The position numbers and the translations under genes were made by a program. From assembly GCA_020853095.1 (NCBI GenBank), contig JADYZN010000069.1, forward strand, positions 1 through 32,052: a DNA stretch of 32,052 nt, in the 5' to 3' direction. Numbering within the stretch: position 1 is the stretch's first letter; every line of letters begins with the position of its first letter. The notes under the pieces were generated by a model. That model had not been told where the DNA came from. It did no database searches and saw nothing but the letters and a program-made list of their open reading frames with translations. Below, in pieces: positions 7,188 to 15,702 of this stretch. The DNA comes from Phycisphaerales bacterium. Lineage in GTDB: Bacteria > Planctomycetota > Phycisphaerae > Tepidisphaerales > Tepidisphaeraceae.

Positions 7188-8489
7188 GTGTCATTGCTCG
7201 CCCTTGATTTCGGTTCCTCCTCGATCAAAGCCGCGATTTTGCAGGGAACCAGCATCGTCGGTGAACGCGCCCGCGCCGCCTATCTCACCCACTACGATGG
7301 CCCCCGCGCAGAGGTCCATCCCGACGACCTGTTGCAGGCGCTCCAAAATGCCTTGCGCCAGCTTGGTGGCCGGATTCGCCAGGTGGATGCCATCGCGCTG
7401 TCCACCATGTCCCCCGCGTGGGTGGCGATGGATCGGCATGGCAAGGCATTGACGCCGATCGTAACCCACCAGGATCGACGCAGCGTTGATATCGCCCGCG
7501 AGATGGAAAAACGTTTTGGCCGACGCCGATTGTTGCGCTGTTCGGGCAATCGCCCCATCCCCGGCGGAATCAGCTCGACAACCTGTGCGTGGTTCGCGAA
7601 ACATCATCCGTCGATCTTGCGCAAGTCCAATCTGATCGGACACTTAAATACGTTTTTGCACCGGCAACTTGCCGATGGAAGGGTGATTGATCCATCCAAT
7701 GCCTCCTTTACGGGATTGTATCAAACCGTTCGACTGGGGGGTTGGAGCGATGAATTGTGCGAGTTGGCCGGTGTTCGACCTGAACAACTGCCCGACATCC
7801 TGGACGCCGACAAAATTGGTGGAACCATCACCCCCGCCGCCGCACGGGCATTTGGCCTGAAAGCCGGCACGCCGATGCTGGTCGGGCTGGTGGATACCAG
7901 CGCCGCCATGCTGTTGACCAACCCCCATCCGGGCAGTTTGATGAACGCCTGCGGATCGACGGATGTGCTGGCGTTGTGCACCGATCATCCCCGCCCGCAC
8001 GATCAACTATTGACCCGCGGGCTGGGGGTTGGACGGCTGTGGATGGCGGTCGGGACAATCGCGGCGGCCGGCTCGTCGTTGACCTGGGCACAAAAACAAT
8101 TCTTCCCCGACTTATCTGACAAACAATTTTTCGGCCTTTTAAGCCGGTTGATCCGTTCCAAACAGTGCGATGGGAGCGTGAATTTTGAGCCTTATCTGGC
8201 CGGCGACCGCAATACCCTCGAACAACGCCAGGCTTCGTTCACCGGCCTGACCCTCGCCACCACACGCGACCAGATGTTGCTGGCGATCGCCCGGTCCCTG
8301 GCCAAGGCCAGCGCCGATCGTCTGCCTTTGCTCGAAAAACTGTACGGGCGTTTGAAACCGCACATCACCCTCACCGGCGGCGCGGACAAGGCCCTGCATC
8401 ATCTCCTGCACCACGATTGGCCCGATCGGTTCCAATTCCACCGCATCTCGGATGCCACGATGCGCGGATTGGGAAAATTGATTTCGTAA
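7188..8489 (+). CDS. FGGY-family carbohydrate kinase
   Basis: A 433-residue ATP-dependent sugar kinase of the FGGY family (xylulokinase, gluconate kinase and relatives). The N-terminal phosphate-binding motif LALDFGSSSIKAAIL (residues 4-18) and the second-domain motif LVGLVDTSAAML followed by MNACGSTDVLAL (about 225-260) are clear, with the catalytic Asp in GLVD. A C-terminal adenosine-motif-like LTGGADKALHHLL lies at about 395-407. The protein is 50-80 residues shorter than typical xylulokinases, mostly in the second half, and the substrate cannot be told. The start is GTG at 7188, 12 bp after the GH133-like gene, so the two are probably co-transcribed. It converges with the minus-strand gene ending at 8491. 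Confidence 0.85.
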   Translation: MSLLALDFGSSSIKAAILQGTSIVGERARAAYLTHYDGPRAEVHPDDLLQALQNALRQLGGRIRQVDAIALSTMSPAWVAMDRHGKALTPIVTHQDRRSVDIAREMEKRFGRRRLLRCSGNRPIPGGISSTTCAWFAKHHPSILRKSNLIGHLNTFLHRQLADGRVIDPSNASFTGLYQTVRLGGWSDELCELAGVRPEQLPDILDADKIGGTITPAAARAFGLKAGTPMLVGLVDTSAAMLLTNPHPGSLMNACGSTDVLALCTDHPRPHDQLLTRGLGVGRLWMAVGTIAAAGSSLTWAQKQFFPDLSDKQFFGLLSRLIRSKQCDGSVNFEPYLAGDRNTLEQRQASFTGLTLATTRDQMLLAIARSLAKASADRLPLLEKLYGRLKPHITLTGGADKALHHLLHHDWPDRFQFHRISDATMRGLGKLIS

Positions 8490-8490
8490 C

Positions 8491-9078
8491 CTATCGCCTG
8501 GGAAACTGAGGCCGCAGTTGATCGGCCGGGCGCTCGGCGATGCGCAACGCGGTGATCCGCCACAACGTCCACCCTTTGCCAAAATCCTGCCATTCAAATT
8601 TCCACGTGCTGGTGAATGGCCGGCCCATCGTCGCCTGCTGGTCGGTATAGAGCGTCAGCGTGACCGTGATGAGCGAATCCCGCTGAACCGCCTCCGTGCC
8701 CAAAACCCGCGCGGTGGTGAACTGGTACATCTCCTGGGCGCGTCGGGCGGCCTGAACGATGTCCTCGCGATTGGAATAGATGGTGATCGAGGAATTGATG
8801 GCGACGCTGGCGCGCGGGTCCAGCAACGATTGAAACGTCGTCCAGTCTTTTTGCTGGAAGGCCGCAATCAACGCCCGTGTGTTTTTCAGGCATTTTTCGG
8901 CCGGCGTGTCCACAAAATAGCTGACGGCCATCAACGCCATCCCAACAACCACCACCCCCAGGCCGATGGTTCGCAATCGAAACTGTCGGCGGGAATTGCT
9001 GGTGATGAACAAGGCCGCCCCCGCCAGCAGGATCATCGCCGGCAGCCACCACGGGGTATCGAACAGCAATTCGCGCAT
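8491..9078 (-). CDS. Membrane protein with two N-terminal helices and an NTF2/SnoaL-like domain
   Basis: A 195-residue protein with hydrophobic segments at about residues 10-27 and 37-56 separated by a basic loop (SNSRRQFRLR). A soluble domain of about 130 residues follows. The soluble part (AFQQKDWTTFQSLLDPRASV, a central VTLTLYTDQQ strand, and TSTWKFEWQDFGKGWTLWRI) has the look of an NTF2/SnoaL-fold domain with its cone-shaped sheet. No catalytic residues can be assigned. By helix topology the domain probably stays on the same side as the N-terminus. Its stop lies one base from the stop of the convergent kinase gene. It is divergent from the Maf-type gene with about 62 bp between starts. 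Function unknown. Confidence 0.75.
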   Translation of the reverse strand: MRELLFDTPWWLPAMILLAGAALFITSNSRRQFRLRTIGLGVVVVGMALMAVSYFVDTPAEKCLKNTRALIAAFQQKDWTTFQSLLDPRASVAINSSITIYSNREDIVQAARRAQEMYQFTTARVLGTEAVQRDSLITVTLTLYTDQQATMGRPFTSTWKFEWQDFGKGWTLWRITALRIAERPADQLRPQFPRR

Positions 9079-9140
9079 TGAAATTACTCAATCAAACCGG
9101 GTTGCAGGTCCGATAAACAGCAACAGCGTCATCCACGCAT

Positions 9141-11096
9141 ATGGAACGTTATCGACCCGCGCCAATGACCACAAGTGTAGACCCATCCTATCGTTACATC
9201 CTGGAACCCGAGGCGCCCTATCTGCGTAACCTGGCGGCGTTGTGGGCGGTGGACCCGGAATTGGCACGGCAAATCGAGGCCATCGACGAATCTTACGCGA
9301 TCGAACCCGCCAAATCGGGCGAGCCAACCGTCGCCCTCACCAGCCCGGCCGGCCGGAAAATTTATCTCCACAGCCGCCATCAACCGCTCGATGAAGCTCA
9401 AAAACTGATCGAGCCGATGGATGCCACCCGGTGCATGGCGTTTCACGTCCACGGATTCGGTCTGGGTTATCACGTTGAGCAACTTTTCGACAAAATCAGC
9501 CGCGAAGGAATCATCGCCATCCTCGAACCGGACCTCCGCCTGTTGCGGACGGCCTTTGAACATCGCGACCTGTCCCGGCTGATCGAATCCAAGCGGATTT
9601 ATTTCTTTTGCGAGCCGAACAAAACCCAGTTGCTGATCAAACTGACCTCCTGGGCGGCGATGTTCACGATGGGATTCGCGAAAATCGAACACGCCCCCAG
9701 CGTGCAGGCCCGCCCCGATTTTTATGCGTCGATGCAGGGGTGGATCGACGATTTTCTGGCGTATTGCCGCACCAACATGAACACGCTGGTGCTCAATGGC
9801 AAACGAACCGCGGAGAACCTGGCGCGCAACATCGGCTGGTACGCCGCCACGCCGGGACTGGGCCGGCTGGCCGGGCGATACAAGGGAATGCCGGCCATCA
9901 TCGTGTCGGCCGGGCCGTCGCTGCGAAAAAACAAACATCTGCTCAAAGGGCTGGAAAACCGGGCGGTCATCATCGCGGTGCAGACGACGTTGCAGCCATT
10001 GCTGGAGATGGGCGTCGAGCCGCATTTTGTCACCTCGCTGGACTATCACGAGATCTGCACGCGGTTTTTTGAAAAATTGCCGACGACGTTGCGCACCGAA
10101 CTGGTGGCCGAGCCGAAGGCGGCCAGCGCCATCTTCAACATGATGCCCGGACCGATCACGCTGCTGGGCAACGAATATTGCGAACAGTTGCTGCTCGAGA
10201 TGCAGCCCCGGCGACCGCGACTGAACGCCGGGGCCACGGTGGCCCATCTGGCCTATTATCTGGCCGAGCATCTTCAGTGCGATCCGATCGCCTTCGTGGG
10301 ACAGGATTTGGGGTTCAGCGACGGGTTGTGCTATACGCCGGGAACCAGTTACGAAGAGGTCTGGCGCCCTGAATTGTCGAGATTTTACACCACCGAAATG
10401 AAGCAGTGGGAGCAGATCGTGCGCGACCGCCCGATCCTGCGGCGGATACCCGATCAGCAGGGTCGCCCGATGTACACCGAGGAGCGGCTGTTCACCTATC
10501 TTCAGCAATTTGAGAAGGATTTCGCGGCCGCGCCAGGCACGATCATCGACGCCAGCGAAGGGGGCGCGCTGAAGCGCGGGGCGAAAATCATGAACCTGGC
10601 CGACGTGATCGAGCAATACTGCGACCGGCCGGTGCAACGGCTGGAAGATCATCCCGGCCAGGACTGGAACACGCTTGGGCGGTGCATCTCCAGCATCCAG
10701 CAGCGTCGATCCGAAGCCGCGCAGGTGGGCGACATCGCCCGACATACGCTGCCGCTTCTTGAAGACATCCGCGACCACGTTCACGACCAGCAACGGGTCA
10801 ACCGCACCATCGCACGGATCGACCAATTGCGGGCGAAAATGAACGACCTGGGGCATTGCTACGAGCTGATCTCGCAGTTGATGCAGAACACCGAGCTGGA
10901 TCGATTCCAGCAGGATCGCAAAATCGAAGCCGAAAAGGTGGAGGGAATCGAACGGCAGCGCCGGCAGGTTCAGCGGGATGTGGACAACGTGCGCGGCGTG
11001 ATCGAGGCATCGGGCGAATTCGTGAAGCTGATGGATGATGTGCTGGCCCGGCTGGACGAGATGCAAAATCGCCATCCGATCGGGAGGGCGGCATGA
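9141..11096 (+). CDS. Maf/DUF115-family motility-associated glycosyltransferase-like protein
   Basis: A 651-residue protein of the DUF115/MAF_flag10 (MptE-like) family. Maf proteins in Campylobacter, Helicobacter and Aeromonas transfer nonulosonic acids such as pseudaminic acid to flagellin. Residues 50-220 are the family N-terminal region (AFHVHGFGLGYHVEQLF, IAILEPDLRLLRTAF). The core at about 245-430 contains the nucleotide-binding-like IIVSAGPSLRKNKHLLKGL, HFVTSLDYHE and the diagnostic FVGQDLGFSDGLCYTPGT. Residues 560-640 form a coiled coil. The downstream CMP-sugar synthetase and NeuB genes support a nonulosonic-acid role. No Shine-Dalgarno is seen before either ATG (9141 or 9165); the downstream one, eight codons later, is equally possible. 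The stop overlaps the next ATG by 4 bp. Confidence 0.88.
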   Translation: MERYRPAPMTTSVDPSYRYILEPEAPYLRNLAALWAVDPELARQIEAIDESYAIEPAKSGEPTVALTSPAGRKIYLHSRHQPLDEAQKLIEPMDATRCMAFHVHGFGLGYHVEQLFDKISREGIIAILEPDLRLLRTAFEHRDLSRLIESKRIYFFCEPNKTQLLIKLTSWAAMFTMGFAKIEHAPSVQARPDFYASMQGWIDDFLAYCRTNMNTLVLNGKRTAENLARNIGWYAATPGLGRLAGRYKGMPAIIVSAGPSLRKNKHLLKGLENRAVIIAVQTTLQPLLEMGVEPHFVTSLDYHEICTRFFEKLPTTLRTELVAEPKAASAIFNMMPGPITLLGNEYCEQLLLEMQPRRPRLNAGATVAHLAYYLAEHLQCDPIAFVGQDLGFSDGLCYTPGTSYEEVWRPELSRFYTTEMKQWEQIVRDRPILRRIPDQQGRPMYTEERLFTYLQQFEKDFAAAPGTIIDASEGGALKRGAKIMNLADVIEQYCDRPVQRLEDHPGQDWNTLGRCISSIQQRRSEAAQVGDIARHTLPLLEDIRDHVHDQQRVNRTIARIDQLRAKMNDLGHCYELISQLMQNTELDRFQQDRKIEAEKVEGIERQRRQVQRDVDNVRGVIEASGEFVKLMDDVLARLDEMQNRHPIGRAA

Positions 11097-12709
11097 ACAA
11101 CGTCACCGCGCTGCTCTCTCTTTTGCACGAACCGGCCGACCGGAACAGCGCCACGCGGTTGTTTCGATCCGAACCGGTGCTGTCCTGGACGCTCAGCCGG
11201 CTGGAACGATGCCAGCTTCTGGGGAGCGTCGCGATCCTCTGCTGGGAAGATCAGTTGCCGGCGGTTCGCCCCATCGCCGAACAAGCGTGCGCGTATATCC
11301 TGGCCAAAGGCCCCCGACACAACATCCCGTCCATGGAAGCGATCGCCGCCGGCCGGCGCTGGACCGATGGCTGGCGCGGCGGATTGGCCGGTGCGTGCGA
11401 TTTTGACCTGGGATTCCACGCGACATGGGTCGATGAGGTGATCGGCCAGGCGGGCAGCGATGCGGTGGTGCTGGTTCATCCGGCCGCCGCGCTGGTCGAT
11501 CCCATGCTGGTGGATGGCCTGATCGCCCACGCCAAATCCCATCCGGCCGTCGAGTTGTGCTTTTCACAAGCCGCCGCCGGATTGTCCGGCACGTTGCTGA
11601 AACCCGCGCTGGTGCGAAAATTGTCGGCGGCCGGCGTTCATCCGGGCCGGTTGCTGCACTATCAGCCCGATCATCCGGTGCGCGACCAGATCAGCGGAGA
11701 AGAATGCGCCCCGGTTCCGATGCGGGTGGCACGCACAATCCACCATTTCAAACTCGACACCGACCGGCAGATTCAGCGCATCACCGCCGCCATGCGGTGT
11801 TTCAACGGCCAGTTGATCCGCACCGAGGCCGAGCATCTGGTGCAACAGATGGAATCGACGCCAAGGGTCGATTCGCTGCCGCGAGAAGTGACCGTTGAAT
11901 TGACCTGCCGGCGGGCCACCCGGCCGATTTATCGTCCATCAACCCATTTGAAGCTCGACCGGGCGGACATGACGTTGGACATGGCCCGACGCATTTTCGA
12001 CCAGTTGGCGGCGGCCGATGACATGCGATTGACCTTGGCCGGCGCGGGCGACCCGTTGCTGGCCGGCGACTCGATGGCGATTGTTCGCGCCGCGGCCGAA
12101 GCGGGCATCAAGGCCATCCACGTTGAAACCGACCTGATGGGACTGGATGTGGAATGGGTCCGGATGCTGGGCGCTGTCCCGATCGACGTTTTGTCGGTTC
12201 ACCTCCCCGCCATCACGCCCGCCACCTATGCGGCCATGATGGGCATCGACGCGATTGGACAGGTCATCAACAACGTCCGATTGCTGCTGGAATCGCGACA
12301 ACAACACAACCGGGGCGTGCCGCTGGTCGTGCCGACGTTCATCAAATGCCGGCAAAACCTCGCGGAGATGGAACCGTGGTACGACCAGTGGCTCAAGGCG
12401 CTGGGATCGGCCGTGATCGCAGGCCCCGGTGATTATGCGGGGCAAATTCCGAACCTGGCCGTGGCTGAAATGGCTCCGCCCAAACGTCGTCCCTGCTTCC
12501 GGTTGAATCAACGGATGATGATCTTGAGCGATGGAAGCGCCATCGCGTGCGAGGAAGATGTGCTGGGAAGCGCATCGTTGGGGAACGTCGAAAACGAATC
12601 GGTGGCCCGGTTGTGGAGAAAACTCGATCCAATGCGCGCCGACCACCAATCCGGCCAATGGGGCCGGCATTCTTTGTGCGCAAACTGCAGCCAGTGGCAT
12701 CGACCCTAA
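11093..12709 (+). CDS. Nucleotidyltransferase-like domain fused to a radical-SAM/SPASM-like domain lacking the CxxxCxxC motif
   Basis: A 538-residue two-part protein. Residues 1-270 resemble a degenerate sugar-nucleotide transferase (SpsF/NeuA-like fold: SATRLFRSEPVLSWTLSRL), without an intact GxGxR loop. Residues 285-460 follow the radical-SAM barrel (VTVELTCRRATRP, then MRLTLAGAGDPLLAGDS, then AIHVETDLMGLD), but the CxxxCxxC that binds the catalytic 4Fe-4S cluster is absent and only one Cys remains there. The C-terminus is SPASM-like: CFRLNQRMMILSDGSAIACEED, a GN element, and LCANC at the end. It could bind one auxiliary cluster or none. It is coupled to the Maf gene (ATGA) and followed after 15 bp by the CMP-sugar synthetase, so it should serve the same glycan pathway, perhaps as a scaffold or non-radical enzyme. 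Confidence 0.8.
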   Translation: MNNVTALLSLLHEPADRNSATRLFRSEPVLSWTLSRLERCQLLGSVAILCWEDQLPAVRPIAEQACAYILAKGPRHNIPSMEAIAAGRRWTDGWRGGLAGACDFDLGFHATWVDEVIGQAGSDAVVLVHPAAALVDPMLVDGLIAHAKSHPAVELCFSQAAAGLSGTLLKPALVRKLSAAGVHPGRLLHYQPDHPVRDQISGEECAPVPMRVARTIHHFKLDTDRQIQRITAAMRCFNGQLIRTEAEHLVQQMESTPRVDSLPREVTVELTCRRATRPIYRPSTHLKLDRADMTLDMARRIFDQLAAADDMRLTLAGAGDPLLAGDSMAIVRAAAEAGIKAIHVETDLMGLDVEWVRMLGAVPIDVLSVHLPAITPATYAAMMGIDAIGQVINNVRLLLESRQQHNRGVPLVVPTFIKCRQNLAEMEPWYDQWLKALGSAVIAGPGDYAGQIPNLAVAEMAPPKRRPCFRLNQRMMILSDGSAIACEEDVLGSASLGNVENESVARLWRKLDPMRADHQSGQWGRHSLCANCSQWHRP

Positions 12710-12724
12710 ACACAAGGAGAAACC

Positions 12725-13459
12725 ATGAGCCAACCAAACATACTGGGCATCATTCTGGCGCGGGGCGGCAGCACCGGCCTGCCGGGAAAACACCTGCTGA
12801 ACCTGCTGGGACAGCCGGTGATTCGATACACCTTCGACCATGCCCGCGCCGCACGGCTGTTGACCCAGACCATCGTCACCAGCGACTGTCCCAAAATCCT
12901 CCGTTACGCGCGGGAGCAGGGGTTCCAGACCGTCGCCCGTCCGGCCGAACTGGCCACCGCGGACGCCTCGGTGCAGGACACGATGCTGCACGCGATGCAC
13001 GCCCATGAACGCGGCACCGGATTTCACGCCGACGGGCTGGTGGTGCTGTACGGCAACGTGCCGGCGCGGGGCGATGGGGTCATCGACCAGGGAATCCGCA
13101 TGTTGATCGACACCGGCTGCGACTCGGTGCGAAGCTGGTGCCCGGTCGGCAAATGGCACCCCAACTGGATGGCCAGTCTCGAAGGAGACAAGGTCGTCTC
13201 GCTGCATCCCAACAGTATCCACCGCCGGCAGGATTTGACGCCGCTGTTCCTGCACGATGGCGCGGTCGTCGCCGTCAGCCGGTCTTCGATGCTGCGGGGA
13301 GAGCAATTCCCCGGCGATCCGCACGCCTTTTTCGGCGTGGATCGGCGCGGGTTCCCGACGCAGGTCGGCGAAACGGTCGAGGTGGATCAGCTTCGCGACC
13401 TGTATTGGGCCGAAGCGGTGTTGCGCGAAAAACAATCCTTACAGAAAAAGGTGGCCTGA
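12725..13459 (+). CDS. CMP-nonulosonate cytidylyltransferase (NeuA/PseF/LegF-type)
   Basis: A 244-residue cytoplasmic enzyme expected to activate a nonulosonic acid with CTP. The N-terminal nucleotide loop reads LARGGSTGLPGKHLLNLLG (residues 12-30), close to the family ARGGSKGIPGKN pattern but with Thr for Lys and His for Asn. The later GETVEVDQLRDLYWAEAV (about 216-233) is the usual metal/substrate region with VD..D. The segment where most family members have QPTSPxR reads LYGNVPARG (about 107-115), so it belongs to a divergent subgroup. The ATG follows AAGGAGA with good spacing. The stop overlaps the NeuB-type start (TGATG), indicating translational coupling and a joint role in making CMP-activated sugar for the Maf protein. 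Confidence 0.87.
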   Translation: MSQPNILGIILARGGSTGLPGKHLLNLLGQPVIRYTFDHARAARLLTQTIVTSDCPKILRYAREQGFQTVARPAELATADASVQDTMLHAMHAHERGTGFHADGLVVLYGNVPARGDGVIDQGIRMLIDTGCDSVRSWCPVGKWHPNWMASLEGDKVVSLHPNSIHRRQDLTPLFLHDGAVVAVSRSSMLRGEQFPGDPHAFFGVDRRGFPTQVGETVEVDQLRDLYWAEAVLREKQSLQKKVA

Positions 13460-14511
13460 TGAGCACGATAACCCTTGGCAATCGGCCGGTCGGCCGCGAC
13501 CACGAAGCGCTGGTGATCGCCGAGATCGGCGTCAATCACGATGGCTCGGTCGAGCGGGCGCTGGAACTGGTCAACGTCGCCAAAGAAGCCGGCGCGGACG
13601 CCGCCAAATTGCAGATTTTCACGGCCGAACGTCTGATGCACCGCAGCTCCCGTTTCGCCGATTATCAAAAAGACCGCTGCGCCGAGGCCGACCCGGTGGC
13701 GATGCTTCGCCGCTATGAATTGCCGCGCAAAGGACTTGAACGCATCTGCGCCGCCATGCGCCAGGCGGGCTTGTTGCCGCTGGCGACGCCGTTTTCACCC
13801 GAAGAAGTGGACGTCATCGAGGAGCTGGACCTGCCGGCGATCAAGATCGCCTCGCCGGACCTGGTCAACCGGCCGCTGCTTCAACGGGCCGCCCAAACCG
13901 GCAAACCGCTGTTGATCTCCACCGGCGCCGCGACGATGGATGAAATCGCCCTCACCGCCGGCTGGCTGGCCGAATGGAAGGCGCCCTTCGCCCTGCTGCA
14001 TTGCGTCAGCAGCTATCCCACCCCTGCCGAACAGGCGAATTTGTGCTGGATCGGCGAGTTGGCCGCCCGATTCGATGCGCCGATCGGTTATTCCGATCAC
14101 ACCACCGAGCCGTGGGCCGGCGCCCTGGCCGTGGCCGCCGGCGCGAGCCTCATCGAAAAACACCTGACCTACGACCGCGCCGCCCAAGGCCCCGATCATT
14201 CGGCCAGCAGCGACCCGGCCCAGTTCGCCCAATACGTCTGGATGATCCGCGGCGCCCAACGACTTCGCGGAACCGTCGGTAAACACGTCCTGGAGATCGA
14301 AAACGACGTCCGGCAGGTCAGCCGGCAAAGCCTCGTCCTGCGCACCGAATTGCGCAAGGGACAGGTCCTGCGCGAACACCACCTGACCGTGCAACGCCCC
14401 GGAACCGGCATCCCGGCCGCACAAATCCAGCAGGCCATCGGCCGCAAACTCCGCCGTTCCCTGGACGCCGGCGACATGCTCCAGTGGGACATGCTCTCGG
14501 ATGCCGCCTGA
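13459..14511 (+). CDS. N-acylneuraminate-9-phosphate/pseudaminate-type synthase (NeuB family)
   Basis: A 350-residue PEP-dependent aldolase-like synthase that condenses phosphoenolpyruvate with an amino-hexose to give a nonulosonic acid. Residues 15-285 are the TIM-barrel NeuB domain, with IAEIGVNHDGSVERA, AAKLQIF, PLATPFSPEEVDVIEEL, IKIASPDL, GYSDHT and IEKHLTYDRAAQGPDHSAS all clear. Residues about 290-350 are the C-terminal SAF (antifreeze-like) domain with RSLVLRTELRKGQ-type sequence and RPGTGIPAAQI. Sequence alone does not separate sialic, legionaminic and pseudaminic acid synthases. The genes for UDP-sugar precursors are not in the window. The start ATG shares a base with the preceding stop, and this is the last gene of the 9141-14511 operon. 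Confidence 0.92.
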   Translation: MSTITLGNRPVGRDHEALVIAEIGVNHDGSVERALELVNVAKEAGADAAKLQIFTAERLMHRSSRFADYQKDRCAEADPVAMLRRYELPRKGLERICAAMRQAGLLPLATPFSPEEVDVIEELDLPAIKIASPDLVNRPLLQRAAQTGKPLLISTGAATMDEIALTAGWLAEWKAPFALLHCVSSYPTPAEQANLCWIGELAARFDAPIGYSDHTTEPWAGALAVAAGASLIEKHLTYDRAAQGPDHSASSDPAQFAQYVWMIRGAQRLRGTVGKHVLEIENDVRQVSRQSLVLRTELRKGQVLREHHLTVQRPGTGIPAAQIQQAIGRKLRRSLDAGDMLQWDMLSDAA

Positions 14512-14712
14512 TGACGCGCAAAACCGATATTCTCGGACGATGATGCAGGTTACAGAAACATCTGGAGCTTAAAATATAATCTGAAATTCCAAATCCCATT
14601 TTTACAAATTTTTTTCTCCGTGCCCTCAGTGCCTCCGTGGCGCCCCCGCTTTTTCCCCCTTCAAGTCACCACCGGTTTGTCTCGATAAATCCAATTAGGA
14701 GACCATCGAGCA
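14512..14712. other. Intergenic region with a -10-like site and a possible dispersed repeat
   Basis: About 200 bp without a gene. TATAAT at 14575-14580 lies in an AT-rich patch without a good -35 and could start a leader of about 125 bases for the HDOD gene. The stretch at 14611-14643 (TTTTTCTCCGTGCCCTCAGT, then GCCTCCGTGG) has the repeated CTCCGTG/CTCAGTG/CTCCGTG pattern seen as a dispersed intergenic element in various bacterial genomes. This resemblance is from memory. Confidence 0.35.
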
Positions 14713-15603
14713 ATGTCCACCATCCCCCTGACCAACAACGCGGCCGACAACGCGACGATCGTCCGCGATGCGATCCGCAAAGTCTCCTCCATCGCCACGC
14801 TGCCGGAGATCACCACGCGGATCATCGCCACGGTGGAAGACCCCAACAGCACCGCCCGTCAGCTTCATCAGATCATCGCCCATGATCCGGCCCTGGTGAC
14901 CCGCATCCTGAAAGTCGTCAACAGCGCGTTTTACGGCCTGCCGGGACAGATCGGCTCGATTGAACGGGCCATCGTGCTGCTGGGCCTGAACGCGGTCAAA
15001 AACATAGCCATCGCCGCCAGCCTCGGCCAGCTCTTTCGCGGCGCTGCGCTGTGCGAAGGATATTCCCCGCGCGACCTGTGGACGCATTGCATCGCCGTGG
15101 CCATCACCGCCCGGGCGCTGGCCCGCGAGATGAAACTCCCCATCGCCGATGAGGCGTTCCTGGCCGGCATGATCCACGACCTGGGAATGATCGTTTCATT
15201 GCAGGTCCATCCCGACGCGCTGCGCGAAGTCTGCCGAAAGGTGCAAACCGGCGGCGGCGATTTTTGCGCCGTCGAACAGGAATTGATCGGCGCGGACCAC
15301 GCCCAGCTCGGCATGGCGCTGGCCGAGGCATGGAAATTCCCCCGGCCGTGCCAGTTGGTCGCCGGCTATCACCACCGCCCCGCCGATCTGGCGGACAACA
15401 ATCGAATCCTCGTCACGCTGGTGGCCGTGGCCGACATCCTCTGCTGCCAGGGCAAACAGGGGTTTGATCTGACCGCCCGCCATCAAAACCTCGCTGCATC
15501 GGCGGCGGATTCGATCGGAATCGACCCGGCCGCCATCGAACGGGTGAAAACCAACCTGCCCCAGTTGGTCGAACAGACCCGCACGCTCTTCGCGGCCGCA
15601 TAA
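14713..15603 (+). CDS. HDOD-domain signalling protein
   Basis: A 296-residue protein that is almost entirely an HDOD domain (about residues 22-230), a catalytically inactive relative of HD phosphohydrolases found in bacterial signalling and regulation. Typical landmarks are LPEITTRIIATVEDPNSTA, IIAHDPALVTRILKVVNSAFYG, SIERAIVLLGLNAVKNIA, FLAGMIHDLGMIV and AGYHHRP. Some HD-like residues remain (IHDLG), but the full metal-binding set of an HD-GYP phosphodiesterase is not seen. It has no receiver, GGDEF or membrane part, so it acts as a stand-alone cytoplasmic adaptor. AGGAG sits 11 bases before the ATG. Its target cannot be inferred from the neighbours. Confidence 0.9.
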   Translation: MSTIPLTNNAADNATIVRDAIRKVSSIATLPEITTRIIATVEDPNSTARQLHQIIAHDPALVTRILKVVNSAFYGLPGQIGSIERAIVLLGLNAVKNIAIAASLGQLFRGAALCEGYSPRDLWTHCIAVAITARALAREMKLPIADEAFLAGMIHDLGMIVSLQVHPDALREVCRKVQTGGGDFCAVEQELIGADHAQLGMALAEAWKFPRPCQLVAGYHHRPADLADNNRILVTLVAVADILCCQGKQGFDLTARHQNLAASAADSIGIDPAAIERVKTNLPQLVEQTRTLFAAA

Positions 15604-15640
15604 AGTGCGGTTTATGCTCCACATCCATTGATCCTTCGGG

Positions 15641-15646
15641 TATACT
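15641..15646 (+). promoter_or_regulatory. Possible -10 element
   Basis: TATACT at 15641-15646 matches the -10 consensus at five of six positions and lies 56 bases before the next start codon. No convincing -35 is present at the right distance. Confidence 0.25.
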
Positions 15647-15702
15647 TTTGCGCGGGAAGCATTTCAGTCAAAAACTTTTGGGGGAAGAAATGGAGATTTG
15701 CG

